From: Mycolicibacterium moriokaense | Lineage (GTDB): Bacteria > Actinomycetota > Actinomycetes > Mycobacteriales > Mycobacteriaceae | Assembly (NCBI RefSeq): GCF_003347205.1 | Contig: NZ_QQBJ01000026.1 | Location: 62,001 to 126,000 of the forward strand | Length of the DNA: 64,000 nucleotides | Direction: 5' to 3' | Shown: piece after piece, positions 16,483 through 24,966 of the stretch | Layout of the letters: every line of letters starts with the position of its first letter | Numbering within the stretch: position 1 is the first letter of the stretch | Translations under genes and position numbers: made by a program | Notes under the pieces: model-generated | What the model was told of the DNA's origin: nothing | Seen by the model: the letters and a program-made list of their open reading frames with translations, nothing else | Database searches by the model: none

Positions 16483-18226
16483 CGGTCGGCGTCCAGGCCT
16501 GGGGCAGCCCCGGCATCGTCGGGAACAGGTAGTCGACGAACGCCGCCGCCGTCGGCTGTGGCTCGTGGTTGGCCAGCCCGGGGCGCTCGTTGGCCTCGAT
16601 GAACACATACTCGTCCCTGGTGACATCCGGCACCAGAAGGTCGATGCCGGTGACCGGGATGCCGATCGCGTCGGCGGCCGTCACCGCCACCCGGCACAGT
16701 TCGGGGTGCACATCGGCGGTCACATCGTGAATGGTGCCGCCCTGGTGCAGGTTCGCGGTGCGGCGCACCCGCAGCCGCAGCCCCTCGGGCAACACCTCGT
16801 CGAACGACCAGCCGGCCTCGGCCACGGTCGCTTCGGTCACCGCGTCCACCGGGATGCGTGACTCTCCGCCGGTGGCGGCGGACCGGCGCCTGCTCTGCGC
16901 CTCGATCAGTTCGCGGACGGTGTGGTGGCCTGTGCCGACGACCTCCGCGGGTCGGCGCAGCGCGGCGGCGACGACCTTGCCGTCGATCACCACGAGTCGA
17001 AGGTCGTCACCGTCTGCACGCTGCTCGATGAGCACGTCTGGATGCTGTTCGCGGGCGCGCGCAAGCGCGCTGTCGAGTTCGTCGGGGCCGTCGACGCCGA
17101 CCGTGATGCCCTTGCCCTGCTCGCCTCGCGTCGGCTTCACCACGACGTCGCCCACCTCGGCGAGGAACTCGTGGTCGCCCTCGTCGAAAGTCGCGAGCCG
17201 GCCCTTGGGCACGGCGATACCGGCGTCGCCGACGATGCGCCGGGTCTGGCGTTTGTCGTCGCACCGGCTCATCGCCACCGCGGACGTGAACTCCGACAGC
17301 GACTCTCGGGTCACCACGGTGCGCCCGCCGTGCGACAGCCGCATCTCGCCCGCGCCTGCGTCGAGCACCTCGACCCAGATGCCTCGGCGCATCGCCTCAT
17401 CGGCGATGATCCGCGCATACGGGTTGAGGTCGTCGACCGTCTCCGGGGGATGAGTGAACAGCGGTTCGTTGATCGCGTTCTTGCGCTTGACGGCCATCAC
17501 CGGAACGCGCTGGAAGCCCAGCTTCTCGTAGAGACCGATGGCGGCCGCGTTGTCGTGGGTGACAGAAAGATCCATGTAGGCGCGTCCGCGGTCGCGGTAC
17601 AGGTCGGCGAGTGCGCGGGTGAGCGCGGCCCCGACGCCCGGCAGGCTGCTGGTCGGGTCGACCGCCAGCGTCCACAGGCTCGAGCCGTTCTCCGGGTCGG
17701 AGAACAGCACCTCGTGGTCGACGCCGGTGACGGTGCCCAGGATGGAGCCGTCGTCGTCGCGGACGGCGACCAGGTAGTCGACCGCGTCGTGGTTGCGGTG
17801 GTTGTCCCAGATGACATCGGTTGGCGCGGGCACCATTCCGCAGCGCACGTAGACGTGGTTGATGGCGTCGGCCTCGGACTCGTCGCGCAGGGTACGCACG
17901 GTGAACCCGGACGGCGCCTGCGGAGGTTCGTCGTCGTCGGTGAAGCGCAGCCGATAGGTGTGGCTGGGATCGATGAACAACTCGGCCGGCGCCCGCGACA
18001 CCAGGACGTGCGGTTCGCGAGCGTAGATGCAGATGTCGCGCCTGCCGTAGCGCTCACCGCGCAGAACCTCGGCGAGCTTCTCGGCGTCGGTGAAGGTCTG
18101 GCCGAAAAGTAGTCGGCCCCAACCGAGTTCGAGCACCACGTCGTCAGCCATCGCCTCGACGAGGTGGGGGGGTGACGCGTCGTGCAGCGCGAGGGTGATG
18201 GCCTCGGGGTGGTCGTCGGTGCTCAC
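16469..18226 (-). CDS. ngg: N-acetylglutaminylglutamine synthetase
   Basis: Makes the dipeptide precursor of N-acetylglutaminylglutamine amide (NAGGN), an osmoprotectant known from Sinorhizobium and Pseudomonas. The 585-residue protein is a fusion. A GNAT domain (about 110-270; LWTLAVDPTSSLPGVGAALT) should acetylate glutamine. The following ATP-grasp domain (about 300-580) carries VVVKPTRGEQGKGITVGV, DVLIEQRADGDDLRLVVIDG and the Mg site FIEANERPGLANHEP, and should join the second glutamine. The start is the GTG at 18226, overlapping the asnO stop (GTGA), so the two genes are coupled. The 3' end is inside a tandem repeat. Confidence 0.93.
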   Translation of the reverse strand: MSTDDHPEAITLALHDASPPHLVEAMADDVVLELGWGRLLFGQTFTDAEKLAEVLRGERYGRRDICIYAREPHVLVSRAPAELFIDPSHTYRLRFTDDDEPPQAPSGFTVRTLRDESEADAINHVYVRCGMVPAPTDVIWDNHRNHDAVDYLVAVRDDDGSILGTVTGVDHEVLFSDPENGSSLWTLAVDPTSSLPGVGAALTRALADLYRDRGRAYMDLSVTHDNAAAIGLYEKLGFQRVPVMAVKRKNAINEPLFTHPPETVDDLNPYARIIADEAMRRGIWVEVLDAGAGEMRLSHGGRTVVTRESLSEFTSAVAMSRCDDKRQTRRIVGDAGIAVPKGRLATFDEGDHEFLAEVGDVVVKPTRGEQGKGITVGVDGPDELDSALARAREQHPDVLIEQRADGDDLRLVVIDGKVVAAALRRPAEVVGTGHHTVRELIEAQSRRRSAATGGESRIPVDAVTEATVAEAGWSFDEVLPEGLRLRVRRTANLHQGGTIHDVTADVHPELCRVAVTAADAIGIPVTGIDLLVPDVTRDEYVFIEANERPGLANHEPQPTAAAFVDYLFPTMPGLPQAWTPTEAPD

Positions 18227-20028
18227 GCTGCCGGCCCCGAGATGCCGTGCTTCTGCAGCCACAACTCCAGCAGGGCGATCTGCCAGAGTTCGTTGCCCCG
18301 CAACCGGGTCAGCCGGCCGTTCGGATCGGCGAGCAGCGCGTCTACCGCGTCGGGGCGGAACAGGCCGCGCTCCTTGGCGATCGGCGCGTACAACGAATCG
18401 CGCACCAAATCCAGGTACGGGCCCTCCAGATGGGTGAGCGCGGGCACCGGGAAGTAGCCCTTGGGGCGGTCGATCACCTCGGAGGGGATGACCCTGCGGG
18501 CGGCCTCCTTGAGCACCCCCTTGCCGCCTTGCGCGGTTTTCAGTTCCGGAGGGCAGGTGGCGGCCAACTCGACGAGTTCGTGGTCGAGGAACGGCACTCG
18601 ACCCTCTAATCCCCAGGCCATGGTCATGTTGTCTACCCGTTTGACGGGGTCGTCAACCAGCATCACGGTGGTATCGAGGCGCAGCGCGCGGTCGACACCG
18701 GTCTGTGCGCCCTCACGGGCGAAGTGCTCGCTGATGAAGCGGCCGCTCGGGTCGTCGGCCGCGATGTAGCCGGCCGCCGCGAGGGCCTGCACGCCCGCCG
18801 CGTCGCGGTCGAAGAACGCACCCCGGTAGGCGGCCACCGATCCCTCGAGGGAGGCGGCGTTCGGTTCGCCCATCGGGGGATACCAGTGATACCCGGCGAA
18901 CACCTCGTCGGCGCCCTGGCCCGACTGCACCACCTTGACGTGTTTGGCGACTTCCTGGCTGAGCAGGTAGAAGGCCACGCAGTCGTGGCTGACCATGGGC
19001 TCGCTCATCGCACCGATCGCGCCGTCGAGCGCGGGCAGCATCCGGTCGGTGCCGATGCGGATCTGGTGGTGGTCGGTGCCGAAGCGCGCGGCGACGATGT
19101 CCGACCACTTGAACTCGTCGCCTTCGACGTCGCCGACGGACTCGAAGCCGATGGAGAACGTCTTGAGCCCGGCCTGGCCCGCCTCGGCCAGCAGGCCGAC
19201 GATCAGGCTGGAGTCGACACCACCCGACAGCAGGCATCCGACCGGCACGTCGGCCACCATGCGCCGGTCCACGGCGACCTTCAGCGCGTCCAACACCGCG
19301 TCTTCCCAATCCTTTTCCGACCAGTCCGATCGGTCCTGGTGCCGGGTGAAGTCGGGCGTCCAGTAGGTGGTGCTGGTGCGGCGGCCGTCCGGTTCGATCG
19401 CCACGAGAGTGGCGGGCGGAATCTTGGCGACACCGCGCAGGATCGTGAGCGGCGGCGGGACCACGGAGTGGAAGGTCAGGTAGTGGTGCAGCGCGACGGG
19501 GTCGATGCGGGTGTCGACGCCGCCGCCGGCCACGAGTGCGGGCAGCGACGACGCGAACCGGATCCGGTGCGCGTCCTCGGTGATGTAGAGGGGCTTGATG
19601 CCGAGGCGGTCACGCCCGAGCAGCACGCGGCCGCTGTCGCGCTCCACGATCGCGAACGCGAACATGCCGTGCAGGTGGTCGACGAAGCGGTCGCCCCACC
19701 GGTGGTACGCCTTGAGCAGCACCTCGGTGTCCGAGGTGGAGAAGAATCGGTAGCCGCTCTCGGACAGTTCGCGGCGCAGTTCCTTGTAGTTGTAGATGCA
19801 GCCGTTCCAGGCGATCGCGAGGCCGAGGTCGGAGTCGACCATCGGCTGCGCGCCCGCTTCGGAGAGGTCAATGATCTTCAGGCGGCGGTGGCCCAGAGCG
19901 ACCCGGCCCTGTGACCACGCTCCCGCCCCGTCGGGGCCGCGAGGGGTCATTGCCTCGGCCATGGCCGAAACCGCGGCAATGTCGGGCGTACGGCCGTCGA
20001 GTCGCACCTCGCCGGTGGCTCCACACAT
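18223..20028 (-). CDS. asnO: N-acetylglutaminylglutamine amidotransferase
   Basis: A 601-residue asparagine-synthetase-type enzyme that amidates the C-terminus of N-acetylglutaminylglutamine. The ATG at 20028 was chosen because it gives MCGATGEVRLDG and places the essential Cys at position 2 of the Ntn glutaminase. The glutaminase domain (RGPDGAGAW, LGHRRLKIIDLS, WNGCIYNY) runs to about residue 210. The synthetase domain has the PP-loop LLSGGVDSSL and RVPFLDHELVE. It is the first gene of a two-gene operon with ngg. The M42-type peptidase that accompanies this pair in pseudomonads is not seen here. Confidence 0.93.
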   Translation of the reverse strand: MCGATGEVRLDGRTPDIAAVSAMAEAMTPRGPDGAGAWSQGRVALGHRRLKIIDLSEAGAQPMVDSDLGLAIAWNGCIYNYKELRRELSESGYRFFSTSDTEVLLKAYHRWGDRFVDHLHGMFAFAIVERDSGRVLLGRDRLGIKPLYITEDAHRIRFASSLPALVAGGGVDTRIDPVALHHYLTFHSVVPPPLTILRGVAKIPPATLVAIEPDGRRTSTTYWTPDFTRHQDRSDWSEKDWEDAVLDALKVAVDRRMVADVPVGCLLSGGVDSSLIVGLLAEAGQAGLKTFSIGFESVGDVEGDEFKWSDIVAARFGTDHHQIRIGTDRMLPALDGAIGAMSEPMVSHDCVAFYLLSQEVAKHVKVVQSGQGADEVFAGYHWYPPMGEPNAASLEGSVAAYRGAFFDRDAAGVQALAAAGYIAADDPSGRFISEHFAREGAQTGVDRALRLDTTVMLVDDPVKRVDNMTMAWGLEGRVPFLDHELVELAATCPPELKTAQGGKGVLKEAARRVIPSEVIDRPKGYFPVPALTHLEGPYLDLVRDSLYAPIAKERGLFRPDAVDALLADPNGRLTRLRGNELWQIALLELWLQKHGISGPAA

Positions 20029-20074
20029 CGATTCGACCCTACTAGGTGGAGCCCCGGCGGGCGCAGTGACGGCC

Positions 20075-21604
20075 CTAGTCGGTGTGACCCTTGAGGATCT
20101 CGTCCTCGATGGTGCCGCCGAGACCTTCGGCCTCCGGGTCGTATCCGTGCAGGCCACCGGTGACCGCGTACTCCTCCTCGGGGGACAGCACTAGCCGGTG
20201 GCGACCGTAGAAGCCGAACACCAGCAGCCCGATGACGTAGAAGATCACGATCGCGATGACCGCCGGGCGGTACGACGGGTTGATCAGGACGCCGACGAAG
20301 GTGATCGCGGCGATCACCAGCGCCACGATGGCGCCGGCGTTGCCGGTCGGGCTGACCCAGGGCCGACGCGCATTCGGGAACCTCTTGCGCAGCAGCAGGA
20401 ACGAAATCATCTGCAGGCCGTAGGCCAGCACCGCGCCCCAGACGGCGATGTTGAGCACCACGTCACCCGCGCCCTCGTTGTAGTTCACGATGAGCAAGGC
20501 GATGAACCCGATGACCGCACCCGTCAACAGCGCCACGAACGGCGTCTGCCGTGCCCCGGTCAGCGACAGCGACTTGGGGTAGTAGCCGGCCCGGCTCAAC
20601 GAATACATGTTGCGGCCGTAGGCGTACATGATGCCCTGCAGGCTGGCCAGCAGGCCGATCAGGGCGAACGCCGAGAGCAGCGCGGCCAGGTTGCCGGGCA
20701 GGAAGGCGCGGAAGCCGTCGAGCAGCGGTTCATCCGACGACCCGAGCGCCTCGGAACCGGTCACCGCGGGGTTCAGGAAGAACACGATCGCCCCGCAGGC
20801 CACCAGCGTGATCATGCCCCAGATCCCGGCCTTGGGGATGTCGCGGCTGGGGTCGTGGGCCTCTTCGGCGGCCAGCGGCAACTCCTCGATGCCCAGGAAG
20901 AACCACATGGCGAACGGCAGCGCGTAGAGGATGGCCAGCCAGCCCATCGGCAGGAAGGTGCTCGATCCGGCGGTGTTCGGGTCGGCTGCGATGTCGAACA
21001 GCTTGGAGAAGTCGACCGCGCCGTTGGCCACGGCGAGCACACCGAACAGCACCAGGATGGCGATCGAGATGATGGCGACCACCAGGGCGAACTTGAAGGA
21101 CAGTTCGGCGCCCCAGGAGTTCAGCCCGACGAAGATCGCGTAGAGGATGATCCACCAAAGCCAGCCGGGCAGCGAGATCCCAAACAGGTCGTTGGTCACC
21201 GAGTCGGCGTAGCTGGCCGAGAAGTAGACGACGACGGCGGTGGTGAAGACGTATTCGATGGTCTCGGCGAAGCCGGTGACGAAGCCGCCCCACGGGCCCA
21301 TCGCCGCGCGGGCGAATGAATAGGCGCCGCCGGTGTGGGGCATGGCCGCCGACATCTCGCCGATCGAGAACAACATGCCGAAGTACATGACGATGATGAC
21401 GATCGAGGCGATCGCCAGGCCGCCCCAGCCGGCCTCGCCGATGCCGAAGTTCCAGCCGGAGAAGTCGCCGGAGATGACCGCTGCGATACCGATGCCCCAG
21501 ATTCCCCAGAATCCGGCGGTGCGCTTGAGCTGGCGTTTCTCGAAGTACCCGTCGCCGGCTTGGCTGTAGGTGACTCCGGAGGACTTCAGCTTTTCATCTG
21601 CCAT
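20075..21604 (-). CDS. APC-family permease, ethanolamine-permease type
   Basis: A 509-residue polytopic membrane protein with about 12 hydrophobic segments. It has the APC hallmark GIGIAAVISGDFSGWNFG in helix 1 and PHTGGAYSFARAAMGPWGG in helix 3. These, plus ELPLAAEEAHDP and YAYGRNMYSLSRAGY, fit the ethanolamine permease (Eat) subfamily. The start is ATG 21604 with the strong ribosome site AAGGAG. It is divergent from a second permease with the same N-terminal signature GYFEKRQLKR. The substrate is inferred, not proven; gamma-aminobutyrate or another amine is possible. Confidence 0.85.
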   Translation of the reverse strand: MADEKLKSSGVTYSQAGDGYFEKRQLKRTAGFWGIWGIGIAAVISGDFSGWNFGIGEAGWGGLAIASIVIIVMYFGMLFSIGEMSAAMPHTGGAYSFARAAMGPWGGFVTGFAETIEYVFTTAVVVYFSASYADSVTNDLFGISLPGWLWWIILYAIFVGLNSWGAELSFKFALVVAIISIAILVLFGVLAVANGAVDFSKLFDIAADPNTAGSSTFLPMGWLAILYALPFAMWFFLGIEELPLAAEEAHDPSRDIPKAGIWGMITLVACGAIVFFLNPAVTGSEALGSSDEPLLDGFRAFLPGNLAALLSAFALIGLLASLQGIMYAYGRNMYSLSRAGYYPKSLSLTGARQTPFVALLTGAVIGFIALLIVNYNEGAGDVVLNIAVWGAVLAYGLQMISFLLLRKRFPNARRPWVSPTGNAGAIVALVIAAITFVGVLINPSYRPAVIAIVIFYVIGLLVFGFYGRHRLVLSPEEEYAVTGGLHGYDPEAEGLGGTIEDEILKGHTD

Positions 21605-21670
21605 TGCGCGTTGCTCCTTAACCGGTTGGACAGGGAAGTGAACGGCAAGCACCGCATACGGAGGATAAAA

Positions 21671-21700
21671 CGCCAAAGGTCTGCTGTCCTACCTTTGGCG
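21671..21700. promoter_or_regulatory. Inverted repeat operator between permeases
   Basis: Perfect 10-bp arms CGCCAAAGGT (21671-21680) and ACCTTTGGCG (21691-21700) with a 10-nt centre. It includes GGTCTGCTGTCCTACCTTT (21678-21696), which matches 17 of 19 bases of a site just upstream of glnA4 (27780-27798). It lies 67 nt upstream of the first permease and 116 nt upstream of the second. A binding site for one of the two local GntR proteins is likely. Confidence 0.7.
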
Positions 21701-21766
21701 GTGACGAATGGGTAAATCTTGGAAATGCATCGTTGACCGAGCATCGGCCCGGGTTTATTGTCCAAT

Positions 21767-21777
21767 TTGTCTGACAA
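21767..21777. promoter_or_regulatory. GntR/FadR-type operator TTGTCTGACAA
   Basis: TTGTCTGACAA fits the FadR-subfamily consensus TNGTNNNACNA exactly. It is 38 nt upstream of the second permease ATG, near where a promoter would be. The FCD-type GntR encoded at 32057 belongs to the class that binds such sites. Confidence 0.55.
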
Positions 21778-21815
21778 CTTGTGCTCTGCAGCCAGCCGGA
21801 AGCCGAGGAGGAGCG

Positions 21816-23393
21816 ATGGCGGAGAACACGCGAGCAGTCGGTTCGGTCACCTATCGGGAGGCCGGCCACGGATATTTCGAGAAGCGGCAGTTGCGTCGGC
21901 ACGCCGCGTTCTGGTCACTGTGGGCACTCGGCGTCGGTGCCGTCATCTCCGGTGACTTCTACGGCTGGAACCTGGGCCTCGATGCCGGCGGGTTCGGCGG
22001 CCTGCTGATCGCCGGGATCGTCATCACGATCATGTATTACGGCCTGTGCTTCTCCATCGCGGAGATGTCGCCCGCGCTGCCCCACACCGGCGGCGCCTAC
22101 TCGTTCTCGCGGTCGGCGATGGGGCCGTGGGGCGGCTTCATCACCGGCCTGGCCGAGAACATGGAGTACATCATCACCCCGGCGGTGGTGGTCGGTGCGA
22201 TGGGCTTCCTGTCGCACGACATCGTGGTGGAACTCAGTGGCGCCGACGGGTTCTGGAACAGCCCGGTGATGTGGTGGGCGTTGTTCTACATCATCTTCGT
22301 CGGCATCAACATCCTCGGCATCGAGGTCACGATGCGCTTCACCGTCGTGATCACGGTGCTGGCGCTGGGCATCCTCGCCTTCTTCTTCGTCTCCGTGCTC
22401 GTCAGCCGGGCCTTCGACGGCAGCCTGCTGACCAACATCCCGCCGGAGGAGGGCGGCAGCAGCTTCCTGCCGAAAGGCATAGCGGGTATCTTCCCCGCCT
22501 TGCCCTTCGCGATCTGGTTCTACCTGGCGATCGAGGAGCTCCCGCTGGCCGCGGAGGAATCTCATGATCCGAAGAAAGACATTCCGCGCGCGACGATCTG
22601 GGGTCTGACGACGCTGGTCCTGTTCGCGGTTCTCACGCTGTTCCTCAACACCGGTGTCGGCGGCGGCGCCGCGGAGATCGGCACTTCGGCCACCCCGTTG
22701 TTCGACGGATTCAAGGCGGTGTTCGGTGAGGGCACGGGCGCGGCGATCCTGGCGATGGTCGGCCTGATCGGGTTGATCGCCAGCTTCTTCACGATCATCT
22801 ACGCCTACGGCCGCAACACGTATTCGCTTTCGCGGGCGGGCTATTTCCCGCAGGTGCTGTCGCTGACGCACCCGAAGAGGAACACGCCCTACGTCGCGCT
22901 GATCGCGGGCGCGGTGATCGGCTACGCGCTGTCGCTGGTCATCTACTTCCTCGGCCAGAGCCAGAATGCGCTGGCCGGAAAGATCGTCGGCGCGCTGCTG
23001 TATATGGCCGTGTTCGGCGCGGTGATCTCCTATTTCATGCAGTGCCTGGCATTCATCGTGCTGCGCCGCAGGCTGCCCAACATCGAGCGGCCCTACCGCT
23101 CGCCGGTTGGCGTGTGGGGCGCGGCGATCGCGGGCGCCATCGCGTTGGTGGCCCTGGTGTCGCTGTTCCTCAACGAGGACTACCGGCCGGGGGTGTACGG
23201 AACGCTCGTCTACTTCCTGATCGGTATCGCCTACTTCGCCATCCGCGGGCGCCACAAGCTGGTGCTGTCACCCGAGGAGGAGTTCGCGATGTCGCACGGG
23301 CAGCACGGGGCGAATCTGCAGGAAGAGGGTTACGGTACGGTCCACGTCTCCGAGATCTCGGCGGCCGAACAACCGCCGACTCGGTCACCTTAG
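21816..23393 (+). CDS. APC-family permease, ethanolamine-permease type (second copy)
   Basis: A 525-residue, roughly 12-segment membrane protein, clearly paralogous to the divergent permease at 20075-21604: both have GYFEKRQL, VISGDF.GWN.G, PHTGGAYSF.R.AMGPWGGF and IEELPLAAEE. The C-terminal tail RGRHKLVLSPEEEFA is shared too. The ATG at 21816 follows GAGGAGGAG. A perfect 12-bp hairpin comes 10 nt after its stop, so it is probably its own transcription unit. Two related carriers next to one pathway suggest either different amines or an uptake/exchange pair. Confidence 0.85.
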   Translation: MAENTRAVGSVTYREAGHGYFEKRQLRRHAAFWSLWALGVGAVISGDFYGWNLGLDAGGFGGLLIAGIVITIMYYGLCFSIAEMSPALPHTGGAYSFSRSAMGPWGGFITGLAENMEYIITPAVVVGAMGFLSHDIVVELSGADGFWNSPVMWWALFYIIFVGINILGIEVTMRFTVVITVLALGILAFFFVSVLVSRAFDGSLLTNIPPEEGGSSFLPKGIAGIFPALPFAIWFYLAIEELPLAAEESHDPKKDIPRATIWGLTTLVLFAVLTLFLNTGVGGGAAEIGTSATPLFDGFKAVFGEGTGAAILAMVGLIGLIASFFTIIYAYGRNTYSLSRAGYFPQVLSLTHPKRNTPYVALIAGAVIGYALSLVIYFLGQSQNALAGKIVGALLYMAVFGAVISYFMQCLAFIVLRRRLPNIERPYRSPVGVWGAAIAGAIALVALVSLFLNEDYRPGVYGTLVYFLIGIAYFAIRGRHKLVLSPEEEFAMSHGQHGANLQEEGYGTVHVSEISAAEQPPTRSP

Positions 23394-23403
23394 ATGGTGG
23401 CCG

Positions 23404-23434
23404 GCGGGGAGGATTACCGCCCAATCCTCCCCGC
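23404..23434 (+). terminator. Strong hairpin after second permease
   Basis: GCGGGGAGGATT (23404-23415), a 7-nt loop, and AATCCTCCCCGC (23423-23434): a perfect 12-bp stem 10 nt after the permease stop. There is no T tract, as is common for proposed mycobacterial intrinsic terminators. Confidence 0.7.
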
Positions 23435-23493
23435 GTACCGTGGCTTTCGCCACCACGTTTCAGTAGTTCTACCGCCAAACTCGAGGGGGAGTC

Positions 23494-24966
23494 GTGTCTC
23501 TGGTCCTGGGAGTCGACGTCGGCTCGCAGAGCATCAAGGCCGTGATCGTCGACGAGGGTGGGGGCGTGGTGTCCTCCGGCTCGGCACCGCTGAGCATGAT
23601 GCACGAGCACGACGGATGGGCAGACCAGGACCCTGACACCTACTGCGCGGCGCTTCGCGACGCCGTGCGCACAGCGCTCGACGGTGTGGCCGCCGACCGG
23701 GTGGTGGCGATGGGGCTAGGCAGCCAGGTCGACGGGGTGGTGGCCTGCGATGCCGGCGGGGCGGCGCTGCGGCCCGCGATCATCTGGTTGGACAAGCGGG
23801 CCACCAAACAATGCGACCAGCTGGTCGACGCGGTGGGCGCGGACGTGCTCGCCGAACGCACCGGGCTGGTCGCCGACGCGTCGCACAGCGCGCCGAAGAT
23901 GATGTGGATCAGGGACAACGAGCCGCAGGTCTGGCAGCACGCGGCCATGCTCGCTCCCGTCGGATCATATGTGCTGCACTATCTTTCGGGATCACACGCC
24001 CAGGATGCCGCCAACGCGTCGTCGACCATGGTCTACGACGTCAAAAAGGGTGACTTCGACGGCGACCTGTGTGCCGCCGCCGGGATCGACCCGGCGCTGC
24101 TGCCCGCGGTGCGGCCGTCGACGGACGTGGTGGGCACCCTGCGGCCCGACGTGGCCGCCGAACTCGGGCTGCCGGACACGTGCGGAGTGGTCGTCGGCAC
24201 GGGTGACGAGCACGCCGCATCCGTCGGCGCGGGCGCCATCGAGTCGGGGGTCGTCGTCGACGTCACCGGCACCGCGGAACCGGTGACGACGGTCGCGGCT
24301 TCGCCCGTCCGCGACCCGCAGGGTTTGGTGGAGACCCACGGGCATGCCGTACCCGGGTCCTGGCTGATCGAGAACCCCGGATTCGTCAGCGGCGGCAGCA
24401 CCCTGTGGCTGGCCGGCGTGTTGGGTATGCCGCAAGGCGAGATCTTCACGCGCGCAAGACAAGCGCCGCCCGCCAGCGACGGCCTGCTGTTCCTGCCCGC
24501 GCTGTCCGGTTCGACCGCGCCGCGCTGGAACGACGCGATGCGCGGGGCGTTGCTGGGCCTGGCGATGAATCACACGTCGGCACACGCCGCCCGCGCGGTC
24601 CTGGAAGGATGCGCGTACGCGTTGCGTGACATCGTCGAGCGACTCGACGCGCTGGGACTCGGCCACGGCGAGGTGCGGATCGTCGGTGGCGGTGCGCGCG
24701 ACGACCTGTGGGCGTCGATCAAGGCCGACGTGCTGGGCAGGCCGGTGCGTCGCGTGCTGACCGAGGAGGCCACCGCCGTCGGCGCGGCGATGGTGGCGGG
24801 CGTGGGTGTCGGCATGTTCACCGATTTCTCGGCGGCTTCGGTTGCGGTGCAACTAGACCCGGACGTCATCGAACCCGACCCGACAACTCAGCGCCGGTAC
24901 GCCGACGCGTACGGGCGCTACCGCGCCGCATTCGACGCCGTCGAGTCTGCGTTGGCGACGTCATGA
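23494..24966 (+). CDS. FGGY-family carbohydrate kinase
   Basis: A 490-residue sugar or polyol kinase of the xylulokinase-like group. The N-terminal ATPase motif is GVDVGSQSIKAVIVDEGG. The FGGY C-terminal signature reads LSGSTAPRWNDAMRGALLGL, and the second nucleotide motif is VRIVGGGARDDLWASIKADV. FGGY kinases phosphorylate ketoses, polyols or glycerol; the substrate cannot be read from the sequence. It starts at GTG 23494 after GAGGGGGA. Its stop overlaps the next gene's start (ATGA), so it is tightly coupled to the dehydrogenase that follows. I do not recall it near glnA4 in M. tuberculosis. Confidence 0.88.
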   Translation: MSLVLGVDVGSQSIKAVIVDEGGGVVSSGSAPLSMMHEHDGWADQDPDTYCAALRDAVRTALDGVAADRVVAMGLGSQVDGVVACDAGGAALRPAIIWLDKRATKQCDQLVDAVGADVLAERTGLVADASHSAPKMMWIRDNEPQVWQHAAMLAPVGSYVLHYLSGSHAQDAANASSTMVYDVKKGDFDGDLCAAAGIDPALLPAVRPSTDVVGTLRPDVAAELGLPDTCGVVVGTGDEHAASVGAGAIESGVVVDVTGTAEPVTTVAASPVRDPQGLVETHGHAVPGSWLIENPGFVSGGSTLWLAGVLGMPQGEIFTRARQAPPASDGLLFLPALSGSTAPRWNDAMRGALLGLAMNHTSAHAARAVLEGCAYALRDIVERLDALGLGHGEVRIVGGGARDDLWASIKADVLGRPVRRVLTEEATAVGAAMVAGVGVGMFTDFSAASVAVQLDPDVIEPDPTTQRRYADAYGRYRAAFDAVESALATS

